Of a stretch of DNA of 64,000 nucleotides, positions 26,526 through 36,056 are shown piece by piece. Under the pieces are notes generated by a model. The model was not told the origin of the DNA. It did not search any database and saw only the letters and a list, made by a program, of their open reading frames with translations. The stretch is from Shewanella loihica PV-4 (lineage in GTDB: Bacteria > Pseudomonadota > Gammaproteobacteria > Enterobacterales > Shewanellaceae): positions 806,001 to 870,000 of the forward strand of contig NC_009092.1 of assembly GCF_000016065.1 (NCBI RefSeq). The letters are read 5' to 3'. A program made the translations under genes and the position numbers. Numbering within the stretch: position 1 is the stretch's first letter; every line of letters starts with the position of its first letter.

Positions 26526-26996
26526 ATGCGTAACTTATTTGCCTTACTCTCTGGCCTGCTGTTTGGTGCCGGTCTGCTGCTCTCCGGCCTTGCGGATCCC
26601 GCCAAGGTGCTTGCCTTCTTAGATATTAGCGGCGTGGTCAACGGCCATTGGGACCCTAGCCTGATGCTGGTGATGGGCGGCGCCCTTGGGGTCTATCTGC
26701 CCGTCTATCTGCTGTGGGTAAAACCCAGAATGGCGCGCAATCAAGGCCCTGTGCTGGACAGCCAATATCATCTGCCCAGCAAGACCCGTATCGATGGGCC
26801 GCTGATCGTTGGCGCCGCCCTGTTCGGCCTGGGCTGGGGAATGCTCGGCATCTGTCCCGGGCCTGCCGTGGTCAATCTGGCGAGCCTGGATCCCATGGCG
26901 CTGGCGTTTATGGCGACCATGGTGCTGGGGGCTTACCTGGGACGCCTGATTAACAAGATGATCGCCCGCAGGTTGCCAGGGCCGATAGAGGCCTAA
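26526..26996 (+). CDS. YeeE/YedE family sulfur transport protein, subunit B
   Basis: A 156-residue partner of the preceding gene (DUF6691-like half). Hydrophobic segments near 5-22, 45-65, 88-108 and 117-137 are visible. It carries the cysteine motif GWGMLGICPGPAVVNL near residue 100, equivalent to the GC motif of the other half. The ATG follows AGGAGGGGCC, a strong ribosome-binding site, only 8 bp after subunit A, so the two should be made in equal amounts. Confidence 0.86.
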   Translation: MRNLFALLSGLLFGAGLLLSGLADPAKVLAFLDISGVVNGHWDPSLMLVMGGALGVYLPVYLLWVKPRMARNQGPVLDSQYHLPSKTRIDGPLIVGAALFGLGWGMLGICPGPAVVNLASLDPMALAFMATMVLGAYLGRLINKMIARRLPGPIEA

Positions 26997-27172
26997 GCGG
27001 CTTATTTTTATGTAAAAGTGCTTGGCAGCCTCTCGCTTTGATGCTTAGCTAGTAGGCAGAAGTTAGGCTGGATCTATATGGCTATTACTTTAATTCCTGA
27101 CACGAGTGATGACAGGAGTGACGGCATGAGTATTAGCATGAGTTCTGGCCAGCTACCCTGGTGGAGGCTGCT

Positions 27173-27286
27173 ATGCACTCGTTTCTGTTTCGACAACCCT
27201 TTGCTACGCTGGCGGCGAGCCGATTTGCTTTTGCATTAGCGATTCCGTTAGCGGCTTTATTGCAGTCAGGCCTGCGCCATGGCTGA
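27173..27286 (+). CDS. Small hydrophobic ORF overlapping the GGDEF gene
   Basis: The ATG at 27173 has GGAGG (27163-27167) 5 nt upstream and opens a 37-residue frame (MHSFLFRQPFATLAASRFAF and 17 more residues, mostly hydrophobic). Its TGA (27284-27286) overlaps the ATG of the PAS-GGDEF gene (27279) by 8 bp. That gene has no clear ribosome-binding site of its own, so translation may be coupled. It could be a leader or a small membrane protein; no homologue is known to me. Confidence 0.4.
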   Translation: MHSFLFRQPFATLAASRFAFALAIPLAALLQSGLRHG

Positions 27287-28619
27287 GATGTCGCTTCCGC
27301 TCCTCCTTATCATATTCCTGGCTATTGGCCTGATAGCCGTTGCGACATGCATGCTTGCTCTGCGCTTTATCCTCAGGCGCCGCGGCGTAGACTTTTCTGC
27401 CTTGGAAAATTCTATCGAGGATGGTCTGCTCCTTATTGACGAACAGGCGAAGATCTTGGCTCATAACACCCAGGCCGCGGCCTTGATGAAGGCCGAGGGG
27501 AGTGACTTCACAGGCCAGGCTCTCAGCCTCTGGCTCAAGGATTCCAGCGGTGAGCAGCTGCAGGTGTTTTCCGACCGTCAGCTTGGCACCAGCCTGAACC
27601 TAGGCCATGAGATCTTAAGCTTTACCCGCCTGGCCCGTGAACCCAGAGGGCTGCTGCTCTTGGTGCGTCATCACAACTTGGAACAGGACATTCGTCAGGA
27701 TATCGCCCGTTATCACCACAGTCAGTATTTCGCCAAGATAGGCACCTGGGACTGGCAGGTGGGCACTGACACCCTCTATTGGTCCGATGCCATCTTCGGC
27801 ATCTTCGGTTACAAGCTGGGGGAGGTCACCCCTAGTTATGAGTTCTTCTACTCTAGGGTGCATCCCGAGGATCGAGACAAGGTGAAGGCGGGGGAGGCGC
27901 GCTGCATCGCCACTGGCGAGAACCATGACGAGGAGTATCGCATCCTCTGGCCCGATGGCTCTGTGCACTGGGTGCGCGAGACGGGCAACCTGGTGAAGGA
28001 TAGCGATGGCCAGCTGTTAAAGATGGTGGGGGTGGTGCGTGATATTACCCAGGAGAAGGCGCTGCATCATAAGCTCGAAAAGATGGCTCACCAGGACCCC
28101 TTAACCGGACTGCCCAACCGGCTGCAACTCGAGCTGCGTCTGAGTGAGGCGATTCGTGAGGCGTCGCAGAGCGGTGGTCGCCTGGGGCTTATCTTCATCG
28201 ACCTTAATCAGTTTAAGGCGATCAACGATAGCCTAGGGCATCAGGTGGGGGACCGTGTCTTGATGACGGCGGCCACCAGGCTGCAGAGCCTCAAGGGGTC
28301 AGAGGATCTGGTGGCCCGCATCGGCGGCGATGAGTTTGTGATGCTATTGCCCCAGTGGCCGGCTGATAGGCCGTTAGAGGAGGAGGTGGCGCGTCTGGCC
28401 GAGGCGCTGTTTGAGCGATTCGCCGAGCCTGTTATTCAGACCGGCAGGGGAATCGCAGCCAGCATAGGATTCGCCATCTATCCGGATCATGCCGGCCATA
28501 TGGATGCGCTGCTGCATGTGGCCGATCAGGCCATGTATATCGCCAAGGGGCGCGGGGATAACCAATATCATCTGGGGCCGGATCATCGCATGGATCTCGG
28601 CCACCGTCTGGCCCGTTAA
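27279..28619 (+). CDS. PAS-GGDEF diguanylate cyclase
   Basis: A 446-residue membrane protein predicted to make cyclic di-GMP. An N-terminal helix (about 5-28) is followed by a PAS-like stretch (SIEDGLLLIDEQAKILAHN near 44) and a full PAS/PAC domain (about 155-265, KIGTWDWQVGTDTLYWSDAI, then MVGVVRDITQEK). The GGDEF domain has DPLTGLPNRLQLE near 273 and the active-site RIGGDEF, with GGDEF at 349-353. No EAL domain follows. A small ORF with a good ribosome-binding site overlaps its start. No partner gene suggests its input signal. Confidence 0.92.
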   Translation: MAEMSLPLLLIIFLAIGLIAVATCMLALRFILRRRGVDFSALENSIEDGLLLIDEQAKILAHNTQAAALMKAEGSDFTGQALSLWLKDSSGEQLQVFSDRQLGTSLNLGHEILSFTRLAREPRGLLLLVRHHNLEQDIRQDIARYHHSQYFAKIGTWDWQVGTDTLYWSDAIFGIFGYKLGEVTPSYEFFYSRVHPEDRDKVKAGEARCIATGENHDEEYRILWPDGSVHWVRETGNLVKDSDGQLLKMVGVVRDITQEKALHHKLEKMAHQDPLTGLPNRLQLELRLSEAIREASQSGGRLGLIFIDLNQFKAINDSLGHQVGDRVLMTAATRLQSLKGSEDLVARIGGDEFVMLLPQWPADRPLEEEVARLAEALFERFAEPVIQTGRGIAASIGFAIYPDHAGHMDALLHVADQAMYIAKGRGDNQYHLGPDHRMDLGHRLAR

Positions 28620-28649
28620 ACCATATTAACTTTTGACCTGTTAAGGCGA

Positions 28650-29426
28650 TTAGCCTCGGGCGGTTTCCAGCGCCGGGCTAATTGCGGGCTCTGGCTGGCG
28701 ACGCAGGAAGAGGGCGTAATACCAGGTCAGCGCCGAGAACCAGGAGATGGTGAGGGTCCAGACATCGTGGGAGATGAAGTGGGCGCCCCTGAGCTGCTGG
28801 GCAATGCCGAAGGTGAGCCCAAGCAGCAGACCGAAAGCAAGGCCGAACCAACGATAGCGCGGCGCGTAGGCCAGGGCGAAGAAATAGAGTGCCACCCAGG
28901 CATAGCCGCCGCTGGAGTGACCGGCAGGGAAACACTGACCCGGTGAGTTGGCATCAAACTGACCCGAGAACAGCGAGAAATAATCTGCGCGGCCACCAAA
29001 GATCTTCAGATGCCAGGGGCAGTCTAGGTGTACGAACGATTTGCCCAGCCTCACCAGCAGCACGCCGCTCAGCACACTCATGAAGAGAAACACCAGGCCT
29101 CTGCGATAGCTGGCCAGGGCGGGTTTCTTATAGCTCAGTCCCAGCAGGCTGAGGACGGTGACTCCGAGTAAGATCACTAAGTTACGACCGCCGACATGGA
29201 TCAGATTCTCCGTGACCCAGGCGTTGCGTAGCGGCCAGCCATCGACGCCGCCCTCGAGACGAAACAGCCACTGACCCAGGGCGATATCCAGATGAAATAG
29301 CCCTATCAGGCTGACGGCCAGCAGGAAGCAGACGGCGGGCAGCAAGAGATGATAGCGCCAGAAGGCGGGTGAGCTAGCAGTGTCCAATGACTTAGCAATC
29401 GACATAGAAAAGTGTCCTATCGGCAC
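28650..29426 (-). CDS. PAP2 family phosphatase, membrane-bound
   Basis: A 258-residue membrane phosphatase (type 2 phosphatidic acid phosphatase family) with about six hydrophobic segments. The three active-site motifs are present: KSFVHLDCPWHL near 125, FPAGHSSGGYAW near 165 and RGAHFISHD near 213. Substrates of the family include phosphatidate, undecaprenyl pyrophosphate and lipid A phosphates; which applies is not visible. The gene converges on the GGDEF gene with only 30 bp between stops. MSIAKSL at codon 7 is an alternative start. Confidence 0.88.
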   Translation of the reverse strand: MPIGHFSMSIAKSLDTASSPAFWRYHLLLPAVCFLLAVSLIGLFHLDIALGQWLFRLEGGVDGWPLRNAWVTENLIHVGGRNLVILLGVTVLSLLGLSYKKPALASYRRGLVFLFMSVLSGVLLVRLGKSFVHLDCPWHLKIFGGRADYFSLFSGQFDANSPGQCFPAGHSSGGYAWVALYFFALAYAPRYRWFGLAFGLLLGLTFGIAQQLRGAHFISHDVWTLTISWFSALTWYYALFLRRQPEPAISPALETARG

Positions 29427-29642
29427 CTAAAGTCTGGTGCAAAGATAAAAAAATTCAGGCTAGGACAAGAGTCTAGGGGGAGGGGCGTGAATTATATGTG
29501 AATTACCCGGCCCCATGGGGCACGGCTGGCGCCTTGGAGCGGGATTTAACTGTGTCGCTCAGATGTAAGATTTAGCTGTGGCGCTTAAACTGTTAGTTGG
29601 TTTGGCTCGAAAGTCGTATTGCTTGCCAGTCGAATTTAGCCG

Positions 29643-30095
29643 CTAGCTGGGCTGAATAGCGGCGGCCTTGATCGCCTCGGCCAGCGCCAGCACGCCGTTG
29701 GTGCGCGATGGGCTCAGCTGACCGCTTAGCCCCAGTCGGTCGAAGTACTCGTGTAGATCTAAGGCGGCTATGGTTTTCTTATCCTGCCCCTGCACTGCGG
29801 TGAGCAGCAGGGCGATCAGCCCCTTGACGATGCGGGCATCGCTGTCGGCCAGGTAGTAGTGTCTGCCGTCTATCTCCTTGTGATAGAGCCAGGCGTTGCT
29901 CTCGCAGCCTCTGACCTGGGCCGACTCTTGTCGAAGGGCATCATCCAGCGGCGGCAGGCGTTTACCCAATAGCATGAGGGCGCGGTAGCGCTCCTGCCAG
30001 TTGGCGGCCTGGGTGAAGCTTGGCAGTATCTCCTGGGGATCCAGGATTAGGCCAGTAAAGGCCTCAGTGGATGGGCTTGGCTTGTTATCATTCAT
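29643..30095 (-). CDS. csdE: Sulfur acceptor protein CsdE/SufE
   Basis: A 150-residue SufE-family protein that accepts persulfide sulfur from a cysteine desulfurase through Cys64 (QVRGCESNAW). It lies 20 bp downstream of the desulfurase gene on the same strand, which supports CsdE rather than a SufE of a suf operon; no sufBCD genes are present. The fold motif YRALMLLGKRLPPL near 36 fits the family. The pair can feed Fe-S cluster assembly or tRNA modification. Confidence 0.92.
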   Translation of the reverse strand: MNDNKPSPSTEAFTGLILDPQEILPSFTQAANWQERYRALMLLGKRLPPLDDALRQESAQVRGCESNAWLYHKEIDGRHYYLADSDARIVKGLIALLLTAVQGQDKKTIAALDLHEYFDRLGLSGQLSPSRTNGVLALAEAIKAAAIQPS

Positions 30096-30115
30096 TTGGA
30101 CATTGTCTCATACAT

Positions 30116-31327
30116 TTAAAGCAGCAGCTCTTTTACCGATTTTAGCGCCTGGATGAAGCGATCGACATCTTCATCATTGCTATAGACGCCGAGGGAGGCG
30201 CGGCAGCAGCCTGACAGCCCCAGGGTCTGCATCAGAGGCATGGCGCAGTGATGACCGCAGCGCACGGCGATCCCCTGCTGATCCAGCAAGATCCCTACGT
30301 CTTGGTGATGCTCGCCGGTGAGGTTAAAGGCCACGGCGCCGACATTGTCGCCGTGGGCGCCATAGAGGCTGATGCCACCCAATGCCCTGAGCTCATCCTG
30401 AAGACGCTTGAGCAAGGCCTGTTCATGGGCCCTGAGTTCGGCGCGGGGCAGGGACTGGATAAAGTCGATGGCGGCCCCCAGACCTATCACCTCGGCGATG
30501 GGCGGCGTACCCGCCTCCAGACGGTTGGGCAGGATATTAAATGTGGTGCCCTCGAAGCTCACCTGCTTGATCATCTCACCGCCAGTGAGCAGGGGCTCGA
30601 GCTTGTCGAGCGCTTCATAGCGGCCATATAAGATGCCTATACCCGTCGGGCCATACATCTTGTGGCCGGAGAAGAGGTAGAAGTCGCAATCCAGGGCCAG
30701 CATATCCACCTCGAGATGGGCGATCGCCTGGGCGCCGTCGATAAGCGTCAGTGCGCCTACCGCCTTGGCCTGTGCGATCATCTCTCTAACGGGATTGACC
30801 GTGCCCAGCACGTTGGAGACATGGCTGAGGGCGACGACACGTGGGCCACGTTGCAGTAGCGCTTGATAGGCCGCCTGATCCAGGCGCGCCTCAGGGGTCA
30901 GCGGGATAGGCCGTATCTCGGCGCCGGTTTGCTTGGCCAGCATCTGCCAGGGCACTATGTTGGCGTGATGGGCGGCGCTGTCTAACAGGATCAGATCCCC
31001 AGCCTTTAGCTGGCTGGCCAGCCCCAGGGCCACCAGGTTGATCCCCTCTGTGGTGCCATGGGTAAAGATGATCTCTTCGCAGCGGTCTGCCTTAATGAAA
31101 GCCTTTACCTTGTCGCGCACCGCCTCATATTGGCTGGTGGCGCGGGCAGACAGCTGATGGGCGGCGCGGTGCACGTTGGCATTGTCCGCCTGATAGTAGC
31201 GGCCCATGGCGTCGATCACCCCTTGGGGTTTCTGACTGGTCGCGGCCGTATCCAGGTACACCAGCGGATAGTCGCCGAGTGACTGGGTGAGAGCGGGAAA
31301 CTGGCTGCGCAGCTGGCTTAATTCCAT
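30116..31327 (-). CDS. csdA: Cysteine desulfurase (SufS/CsdA class)
   Basis: A PLP enzyme that takes sulfur from cysteine and hands it to CsdE. The protein has 403 residues, as usual for group II desulfurases. The PLP lysine is Lys223 in FSGHKMYGPTGIG; the substrate-binding histidine lies in HHANIVPWQ; RCGHHCAMPLM and the catalytic cysteine (Cys375, in GCCRASLG) are near the C-terminus. The doubled cysteine (Cys374-Cys375) at the active site is a small oddity. The ATG is 21 bp from the terminator of the upstream gene, so csdA-csdE likely has a promoter inside or beyond it. Confidence 0.94.
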   Translation of the reverse strand: MELSQLRSQFPALTQSLGDYPLVYLDTAATSQKPQGVIDAMGRYYQADNANVHRAAHQLSARATSQYEAVRDKVKAFIKADRCEEIIFTHGTTEGINLVALGLASQLKAGDLILLDSAAHHANIVPWQMLAKQTGAEIRPIPLTPEARLDQAAYQALLQRGPRVVALSHVSNVLGTVNPVREMIAQAKAVGALTLIDGAQAIAHLEVDMLALDCDFYLFSGHKMYGPTGIGILYGRYEALDKLEPLLTGGEMIKQVSFEGTTFNILPNRLEAGTPPIAEVIGLGAAIDFIQSLPRAELRAHEQALLKRLQDELRALGGISLYGAHGDNVGAVAFNLTGEHHQDVGILLDQQGIAVRCGHHCAMPLMQTLGLSGCCRASLGVYSNDEDVDRFIQALKSVKELLL

Positions 31328-31353
31328 CGATTGGGTCCGTTGCGTGGTTCAAA

Positions 31354-31390
31354 CAAAAAAGGCGCTCAGATCTTGGGAGATCTCAGCGCC
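31354..31390 (-). terminator. Intrinsic terminator of the aldo/keto reductase gene
   Basis: Read on the minus strand, a 13-bp stem with one mismatch (GGCGCTGAGATCT-CCCA-AGATCTGAGCGCC) is followed by six T. It lies between the reductase stop and the csdA start. Confidence 0.88.
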
Positions 31391-31431
31391 TAATGCAAGT
31401 TCAATTAGCCTTTTAGGGCATCTCTACGGAT

Positions 31432-32472
31432 TTAGGGGCAGGGAATGCGGTAAATGGCCGCCAACTCGTCGATTCGGCCCATCAACTCGGCGCTCAGGCT
31501 GACCGAGGTGCTGTCGATATTCTCTTTCAGCTGCTCTAGGTTGGTCGCGCCTATGATGTTACTGCCGACGAAGCGGCGGCCGTTGACGAAGGCCAGTGCC
31601 ATCTGCGCCGGGCTGAGGTTGAACTCCCGCGCCAGCTCCACATAGGCTTGGGTGGCATCCAGGGCCATCTGCGAGCCTGTGTAGCGGGCGAAGCGCTTAA
31701 ACAGTGTGAGTCTCGCCCCCTCTGGCCATTGGCCACCTATGTATTTGCCGCTCAGGGCGCCAAATGCCAGTGGCGAGTAGGCCAGCAGTGGCAGCTCTTC
31801 CCTGTGGGCAATCTCGGCCATGCCCACCTCGAAGCTGCGGTTAAGCAGGTTATAGGGATTCTGTACGCTGATGATGCGCGGCAGGCCGTGCTTCTCCGCC
31901 AGCTGCAGATACTTCATCAATCCCCAGGGGGTCTCGTTGGAAACGCCTATGTAGCGGATCTTACCGGCCTTGATCAGATCGGCCAGGGCCTCCAGGGTAT
32001 CGATTATGGGGGTGAGCTTCTCATCATCCTGCTGTTCATAGAAGAGCTCGCCGAAGAAGTTGGTGTTGCGATCCGGCCAGTGGAGTTGATAGAGATCTAT
32101 GGTCTCTATCTGCAAGCGCTCCAAGGAGTCGTTGACCGCCTGGTGGATGTTGCGCCAGTCCAGCGCCATGTTCTGACGGATATAATCGCTCTTGCCGCCG
32201 GGGGCCGCGACCTTGGTAGCGATAATGAGATCGTCACGCTTGCCCCTGGCCTTGAGGTAGTTACCCAGGATACGTTCTGTCTCGCCCTGAGTCTCGGCCT
32301 TGGGCGGCACAGGGTACATCTCGGCGGTATCGATAAAGTTGATGCCCTGTCCGATGGCGTAGTCGAGCTGCTCGAAGGCCTGGGCCTGAGTATTCTGTTC
32401 ACCCCAGGTCATGGTGCCCAGGCAAATTTTACTGACGTCTAAGCTGGAATGGGGGAGTCTTGTATAGTCCAT
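31432..32472 (-). CDS. tas: Aldo/keto reductase, Tas-like
   Basis: A 346-residue NADP(H)-dependent aldo/keto reductase closely resembling E. coli Tas. The catalytic tetrad is visible: Asp and Tyr in NFIDTAEMYPVPP near 48, Lys in IATKVAAPGG near 86, and His in YQLHWPDRN near 130; the C-terminal cofactor site follows as NIIGATNLEQL near 313. The physiological substrate of Tas is uncertain. It is a single-gene unit with its own terminator. Confidence 0.88.
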   Translation of the reverse strand: MDYTRLPHSSLDVSKICLGTMTWGEQNTQAQAFEQLDYAIGQGINFIDTAEMYPVPPKAETQGETERILGNYLKARGKRDDLIIATKVAAPGGKSDYIRQNMALDWRNIHQAVNDSLERLQIETIDLYQLHWPDRNTNFFGELFYEQQDDEKLTPIIDTLEALADLIKAGKIRYIGVSNETPWGLMKYLQLAEKHGLPRIISVQNPYNLLNRSFEVGMAEIAHREELPLLAYSPLAFGALSGKYIGGQWPEGARLTLFKRFARYTGSQMALDATQAYVELAREFNLSPAQMALAFVNGRRFVGSNIIGATNLEQLKENIDSTSVSLSAELMGRIDELAAIYRIPCP

Positions 32473-32595
32473 TCAAATCTCCAGAATGCGCAAGAATTAC
32501 TTCTGAGGCTAGCAAGCTTTCTTAGGAAACACTAGATAAATTACTTCATGGTGAAGTAACAAAATATCTCAATGATTTGCTTGAGTTTTTAATTG

Positions 32596-33564
32596 CTAAA
32601 GTTTAATCAGCATGGGCATTTCACAGGCATCGTGGCCCGTGTTGCCAAGGGGGGCATCCAGATGCTCGAACCCCAGTTTCTCATAGAGGCTGACCGCCTC
32701 ACTCAGGCAGGCGGTGGTCTCCAGATAACAGTGGCTGAATCCCTGGCTACGGGCAAACTCGAACGCCTGCAGTGCCATGCGTTTGGCAAAGCCCTTGCCT
32801 CTGAGTTTTGGGTCGAAATACATCTTCTGTAACTCGCAGACATCATCGTGGCCCGGTAGGGGAGCGATCCCCACGCCGCCCAGCACCAGCCCCTTGTAGT
32901 CGACCACCCAGTAGTGGGCCTTGTCGGCCTGATAGACGCTGTAGAGATCGTCCAGGGTCGGGTCGGCGACGCTGTAGCCCTTATCCGGTGTCAGGCCATA
33001 TTCGGCAGAGACGTTACGGATCACCCGGGCGATGTGGGGGTTATCCTCCTGGGTGAGGCTGCGGATAGTGTAACCCTGCTGGGCGCTGGCCAGATCCATG
33101 GCGCGGGTATATTGGCGCAGGCTGGCTTCCAGCTGGGCGATCTGCTCAGGCGAGAGCTGGGCCAGGATCTCCTGGTACATCTTGTTCTGTTGCTCGTTCA
33201 GGCTGTTGAGTTGGCGTTTACCCTGAGCCGTAAGTTGGCACAGCGAGCTGCGACTGTCTCTGGGGTTGTTGCGACTCTTGGCAAAGCCCTTGTCACACAG
33301 CTGGCTCACGGCGCGGCTGGCATTGGACTTGTCGATATTCAGGGCCAGGGCCAGCTGCTTTATCGACAGCTCCTGGGTGCTGAGCTCGATCAAGGCGTGG
33401 GCCTGCACCGGCGACAGCGGCTGATCGCCGCAGGCGGAGTTGAGCATGCCCAGCTGCCTCACCAGTTGCCTCGACAGGCTGCGCAGTGACGAGCAGGTCT
33501 GGGGCAGTTCGACGGCCTGAGCGAGACTGGCATCATCGAGCATCGAAGGACAAGATTGTGACAT
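32596..33564 (-). CDS. MarR-type regulator fused to a GNAT acetyltransferase
   Basis: A 322-residue two-domain protein. Residues 25-160 form a MarR winged helix ([21 protein letters not shown] as recognition region, then [16 protein letters not shown] as wing). Residues 165-322 form a GNAT N-acetyltransferase with the acetyl-CoA motif [16 protein letters not shown] near 240 and [10 protein letters not shown] near 300. Such fusions are known but their ligands mostly are not. A TATATAG/CGATATA-like imperfect palindrome about 20 bp upstream (33582-33601) could be its own operator. Confidence 0.9.
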   Translation of the reverse strand: MSQSCPSMLDDASLAQAVELPQTCSSLRSLSRQLVRQLGMLNSACGDQPLSPVQAHALIELSTQELSIKQLALALNIDKSNASRAVSQLCDKGFAKSRNNPRDSRSSLCQLTAQGKRQLNSLNEQQNKMYQEILAQLSPEQIAQLEASLRQYTRAMDLASAQQGYTIRSLTQEDNPHIARVIRNVSAEYGLTPDKGYSVADPTLDDLYSVYQADKAHYWVVDYKGLVLGGVGIAPLPGHDDVCELQKMYFDPKLRGKGFAKRMALQAFEFARSQGFSHCYLETTACLSEAVSLYEKLGFEHLDAPLGNTGHDACEMPMLIKL

Positions 33565-33700
33565 GGTTAAGATCCGAGTGAGCTATATAGTTGCGATATA
33601 CATCTAACTTAGATCCCTAAAAAGAGAAATGCAAGTTTTTGCTAATGTAGATAAATTCGGCAGGCTTATCTGGGTTGGCCTGCCTTCTCCTGCCGCCGAA

Positions 33701-34273
33701 TTAGCCAAAGATCTCCGGGTTGAGCAGCGGCGCCATCGCTAGCACGATCGCCTGGGTGTAGACGCTCTCGCGACAGGCCTTGCCTTGGGTAAAGAGGCCG
33801 ATGGCACCTCCCTTCTGCTTGATATTGACCGTGTTGAACAGCCTGTCCATCACATCGCCAAGTTCCTCGCCGGCCACCAGGGCGTCATACACAGGGGCGG
33901 GCAGGGGCATCTGTGCGCTGCGACCTATGCTCAGGTTGCCTCGATGGACGATGGCCATGTAGGCGTAGGTGGCCGCGCCGTGGTCGAACAGGTCGACGCC
34001 GCCTTCCATGGCGATATAGAGATCCGCCGTAAGGCGCTCATCGTTCTTGCCTTGCTGCTCGCAGTAGCGGGCGCGGTTGATGGCGCCTTCGCGGGTCTCT
34101 GAGTCAGTCATCGGCTGGGCCGCGACTCCAGAGGGGGCGTGCATGCCCTGGCAGAGGATCTCGGCATCTGGAAACAGCAGGCAGAGGGCGTTGCGGGCCG
34201 CGCCTATCTTGACCGGATTGGTCGAACCGACCGTGATACGAATGATGGCTTGTTGGCTGAGAGCGCTGGGCAT
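33701..34273 (-). CDS. yjjX: Inosine/xanthosine triphosphatase (YjjX family)
   Basis: A 190-residue NTP phosphatase that removes deaminated purine nucleotides. VGSTNPVKIGAARNAL near the start and YIAMEGGVDLFDHGAATYAYM near 108 match YjjX. The frame is open further upstream to 34390, but family proteins begin just before VGSTNPVK, so the internal ATG at 34273 is preferred; its ribosome-binding site (GGAATA) is weak. The C-terminal FTQGKACRESVYTQAIVLA is also characteristic. Confidence 0.88.
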   Translation of the reverse strand: MPSALSQQAIIRITVGSTNPVKIGAARNALCLLFPDAEILCQGMHAPSGVAAQPMTDSETREGAINRARYCEQQGKNDERLTADLYIAMEGGVDLFDHGAATYAYMAIVHRGNLSIGRSAQMPLPAPVYDALVAGEELGDVMDRLFNTVNIKQKGGAIGLFTQGKACRESVYTQAIVLAMAPLLNPEIFG

Positions 34274-34390
34274 GGGTATTCCAAAAGTGAATGAATCGAC
34301 AGGGCGCCATTTTGCCATAAAGCGCCTCGCGATGCATGGGCGGGCAAGCACCAGGCGCGGCGCGATATTTAACCTAGTGGATGCGCGCAA

Positions 34391-34728
34391 ATGGCATCTT
34401 ACCGCGGCGAAACAGGGCTAAGCGGCAGAGCGGCCGCCATAGCGCCGGGTTAACAGATGTAAAAAAGGGTAACGCGCTTGTGATGTTCTGGTTCGCTTTG
34501 GTTAGCGTGAGATTGCCGTTATGAAAATTTACAACACAATAAGTTAGATTCGGCTCACAAAGCCGATTCATTCTGAAAATTCATTACAAAAAGAGGTGTC
34601 AGATCAATTTCTCGCGTCCTGCCTGCTATATGCTACGCCCGAATTTTAGTCGTGCTCGCCAGGCGGAAAAACGCCGCGGGGCGGGGCGTCGAAACACTCA
34701 GATGCTAGGGCATCGATAAGGTTATTTT
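34391..34728. other. Intergenic region upstream of sdaC
   Basis: No gene seen. A hairpin, TCGGCT-CACAA-AGCCGA, lies at about 34550-34566 and has no T-run. The rest is AT-rich and presumably holds the sdaC promoter. No operator could be named with confidence. Confidence 0.5.
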
Positions 34729-36000
34729 ATGCAAAACGAAGCGACAATCTCTGATGTAAACCTCGCGCAGCGCCAAGGTTGGACTCGCAGCGACACGACC
34801 TGGATGTTGAGCCTGTTCGGCACCGCCGTCGGCGCCGGTATCCTGTTTCTACCCATCAATGCCGGCATGGGCGGTTTCTGGCCCCTGGTGCTGATGGCCG
34901 TGATTATCGGTCCCATGACCTACCTGGCCCACAGAGGCCTGTCTCGTTTCGTCTGCTCCTCTCAGCGTCAGGGTAGCGACATCACCCATGTGGTCGAAGA
35001 GTATTTTGGCGTCGGCGCCGGTAAGGCGATCACCTTGCTCTACTTCTTCGCCATCTACCCCATAGTGCTCATCTATGGTGTGGGTATCACCAACACGGTC
35101 GACAGTTTCATCGTCAACCAGCTGGGCATGGCCTCGCCACCACGCTTCCTGCTGTCCGGTATCTTAGTGCTGGGCATGATGTCTGTGATGGTGTCTGGCG
35201 AGAAGTTTATGCTCAAGGTGACTCAGCTGCTGGTGTATCCACTGGTGGGGATCCTGGCCTTTATGTCGCTGTACCTGATCCCAAGCTGGAAGATGGACGC
35301 CCTGATGGAAGTGCCTGCCGCCGGTGAGTTTCTCGGTACCGTCTGGCTGACTATTCCAGTGCTGGTATTTGCCTTCAACCATTCGCCAGCCATCTCACAG
35401 TTCTCGGTATCGCTGAAGAAGCAGTACGGTAGTAACGCGGCCAAGAAGGCCGATGTGATCCTGCGTAACACCAGCATGATGTTGGTGGGCTTCGTGATGC
35501 TGTTTGTCTTCTCCTGCGTACTGTCGCTGAGTCCAGCCCAGCTGGCCGAAGCCAAGGCGCAGAACCTGCCGATCCTCTCATACCTGGCCAACGTACACGC
35601 CAGCGGTTTCGTCAGCTATTTCGGCCCCATCATCGCGGTGATCGCCATCGTCTCCTCATTCTTCGGTCACTACCTGGGCGCCACCGAAGGCCTCAAGGGG
35701 ATCATCACCAAGCAGCTGCGTAGCAGCAACAAGGAAGTGTCGGACGCCAAGATCGACAAGTTTATTCTCGGCTTCATGTTCCTGACCATCTGGGGTGTTG
35801 CCGTGATCAACCCGAGCATCCTGGGGATGATCGAGGCCCTGGGCGGCCCTATCATCGCCGCGATCCTCTACCTCATGCCTATGTATGCCGTCTACAAGGT
35901 GCCTGCGCTCAAGGCTTACCGTGGTCGCATCAGCAACATCTTGGTGATCCTGGCAGGCTTGCTGGCGATGACGGCCATACTGTTTGGCATGCTCTCTTAA
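34729..36000 (+). CDS. sdaC: Serine transporter (HAAAP family)
   Basis: A 423-residue proton/serine symporter of the hydroxy/aromatic amino acid permease family with about 11 membrane helices. [17 protein letters not shown] near 30 and [20 protein letters not shown] near 214 are strong SdaC signatures. It is followed by sdaA after a GC hairpin, so serine uptake and deamination to pyruvate are linked. Serine is a plausible growth substrate for a Shewanella. Confidence 0.94.
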   Translation: MQNEATISDVNLAQRQGWTRSDTTWMLSLFGTAVGAGILFLPINAGMGGFWPLVLMAVIIGPMTYLAHRGLSRFVCSSQRQGSDITHVVEEYFGVGAGKAITLLYFFAIYPIVLIYGVGITNTVDSFIVNQLGMASPPRFLLSGILVLGMMSVMVSGEKFMLKVTQLLVYPLVGILAFMSLYLIPSWKMDALMEVPAAGEFLGTVWLTIPVLVFAFNHSPAISQFSVSLKKQYGSNAAKKADVILRNTSMMLVGFVMLFVFSCVLSLSPAQLAEAKAQNLPILSYLANVHASGFVSYFGPIIAVIAIVSSFFGHYLGATEGLKGIITKQLRSSNKEVSDAKIDKFILGFMFLTIWGVAVINPSILGMIEALGGPIIAAILYLMPMYAVYKVPALKAYRGRISNILVILAGLLAMTAILFGMLS

Positions 36001-36012
36001 TCGACTCATGTT

Positions 36013-36037
36013 ACGCCCGGCGACTCTCCGCCGGGCG
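36013..36037 (+). other. GC hairpin between sdaC and sdaA
   Basis: CGCCCGGCG and CGCCGGGCG form a strong stem in the 56-bp spacer, with no following T-run. It may protect the sdaC mRNA end or tune sdaA expression rather than end transcription. Confidence 0.55.
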
Positions 36038-36056
36038 AATCTAAGTGGAAGCATTT

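Noticed and set aside
33780..34421. Plus-strand frames across yjjX
   Set aside because: Shadow frames of a recognisable minus-strand gene.
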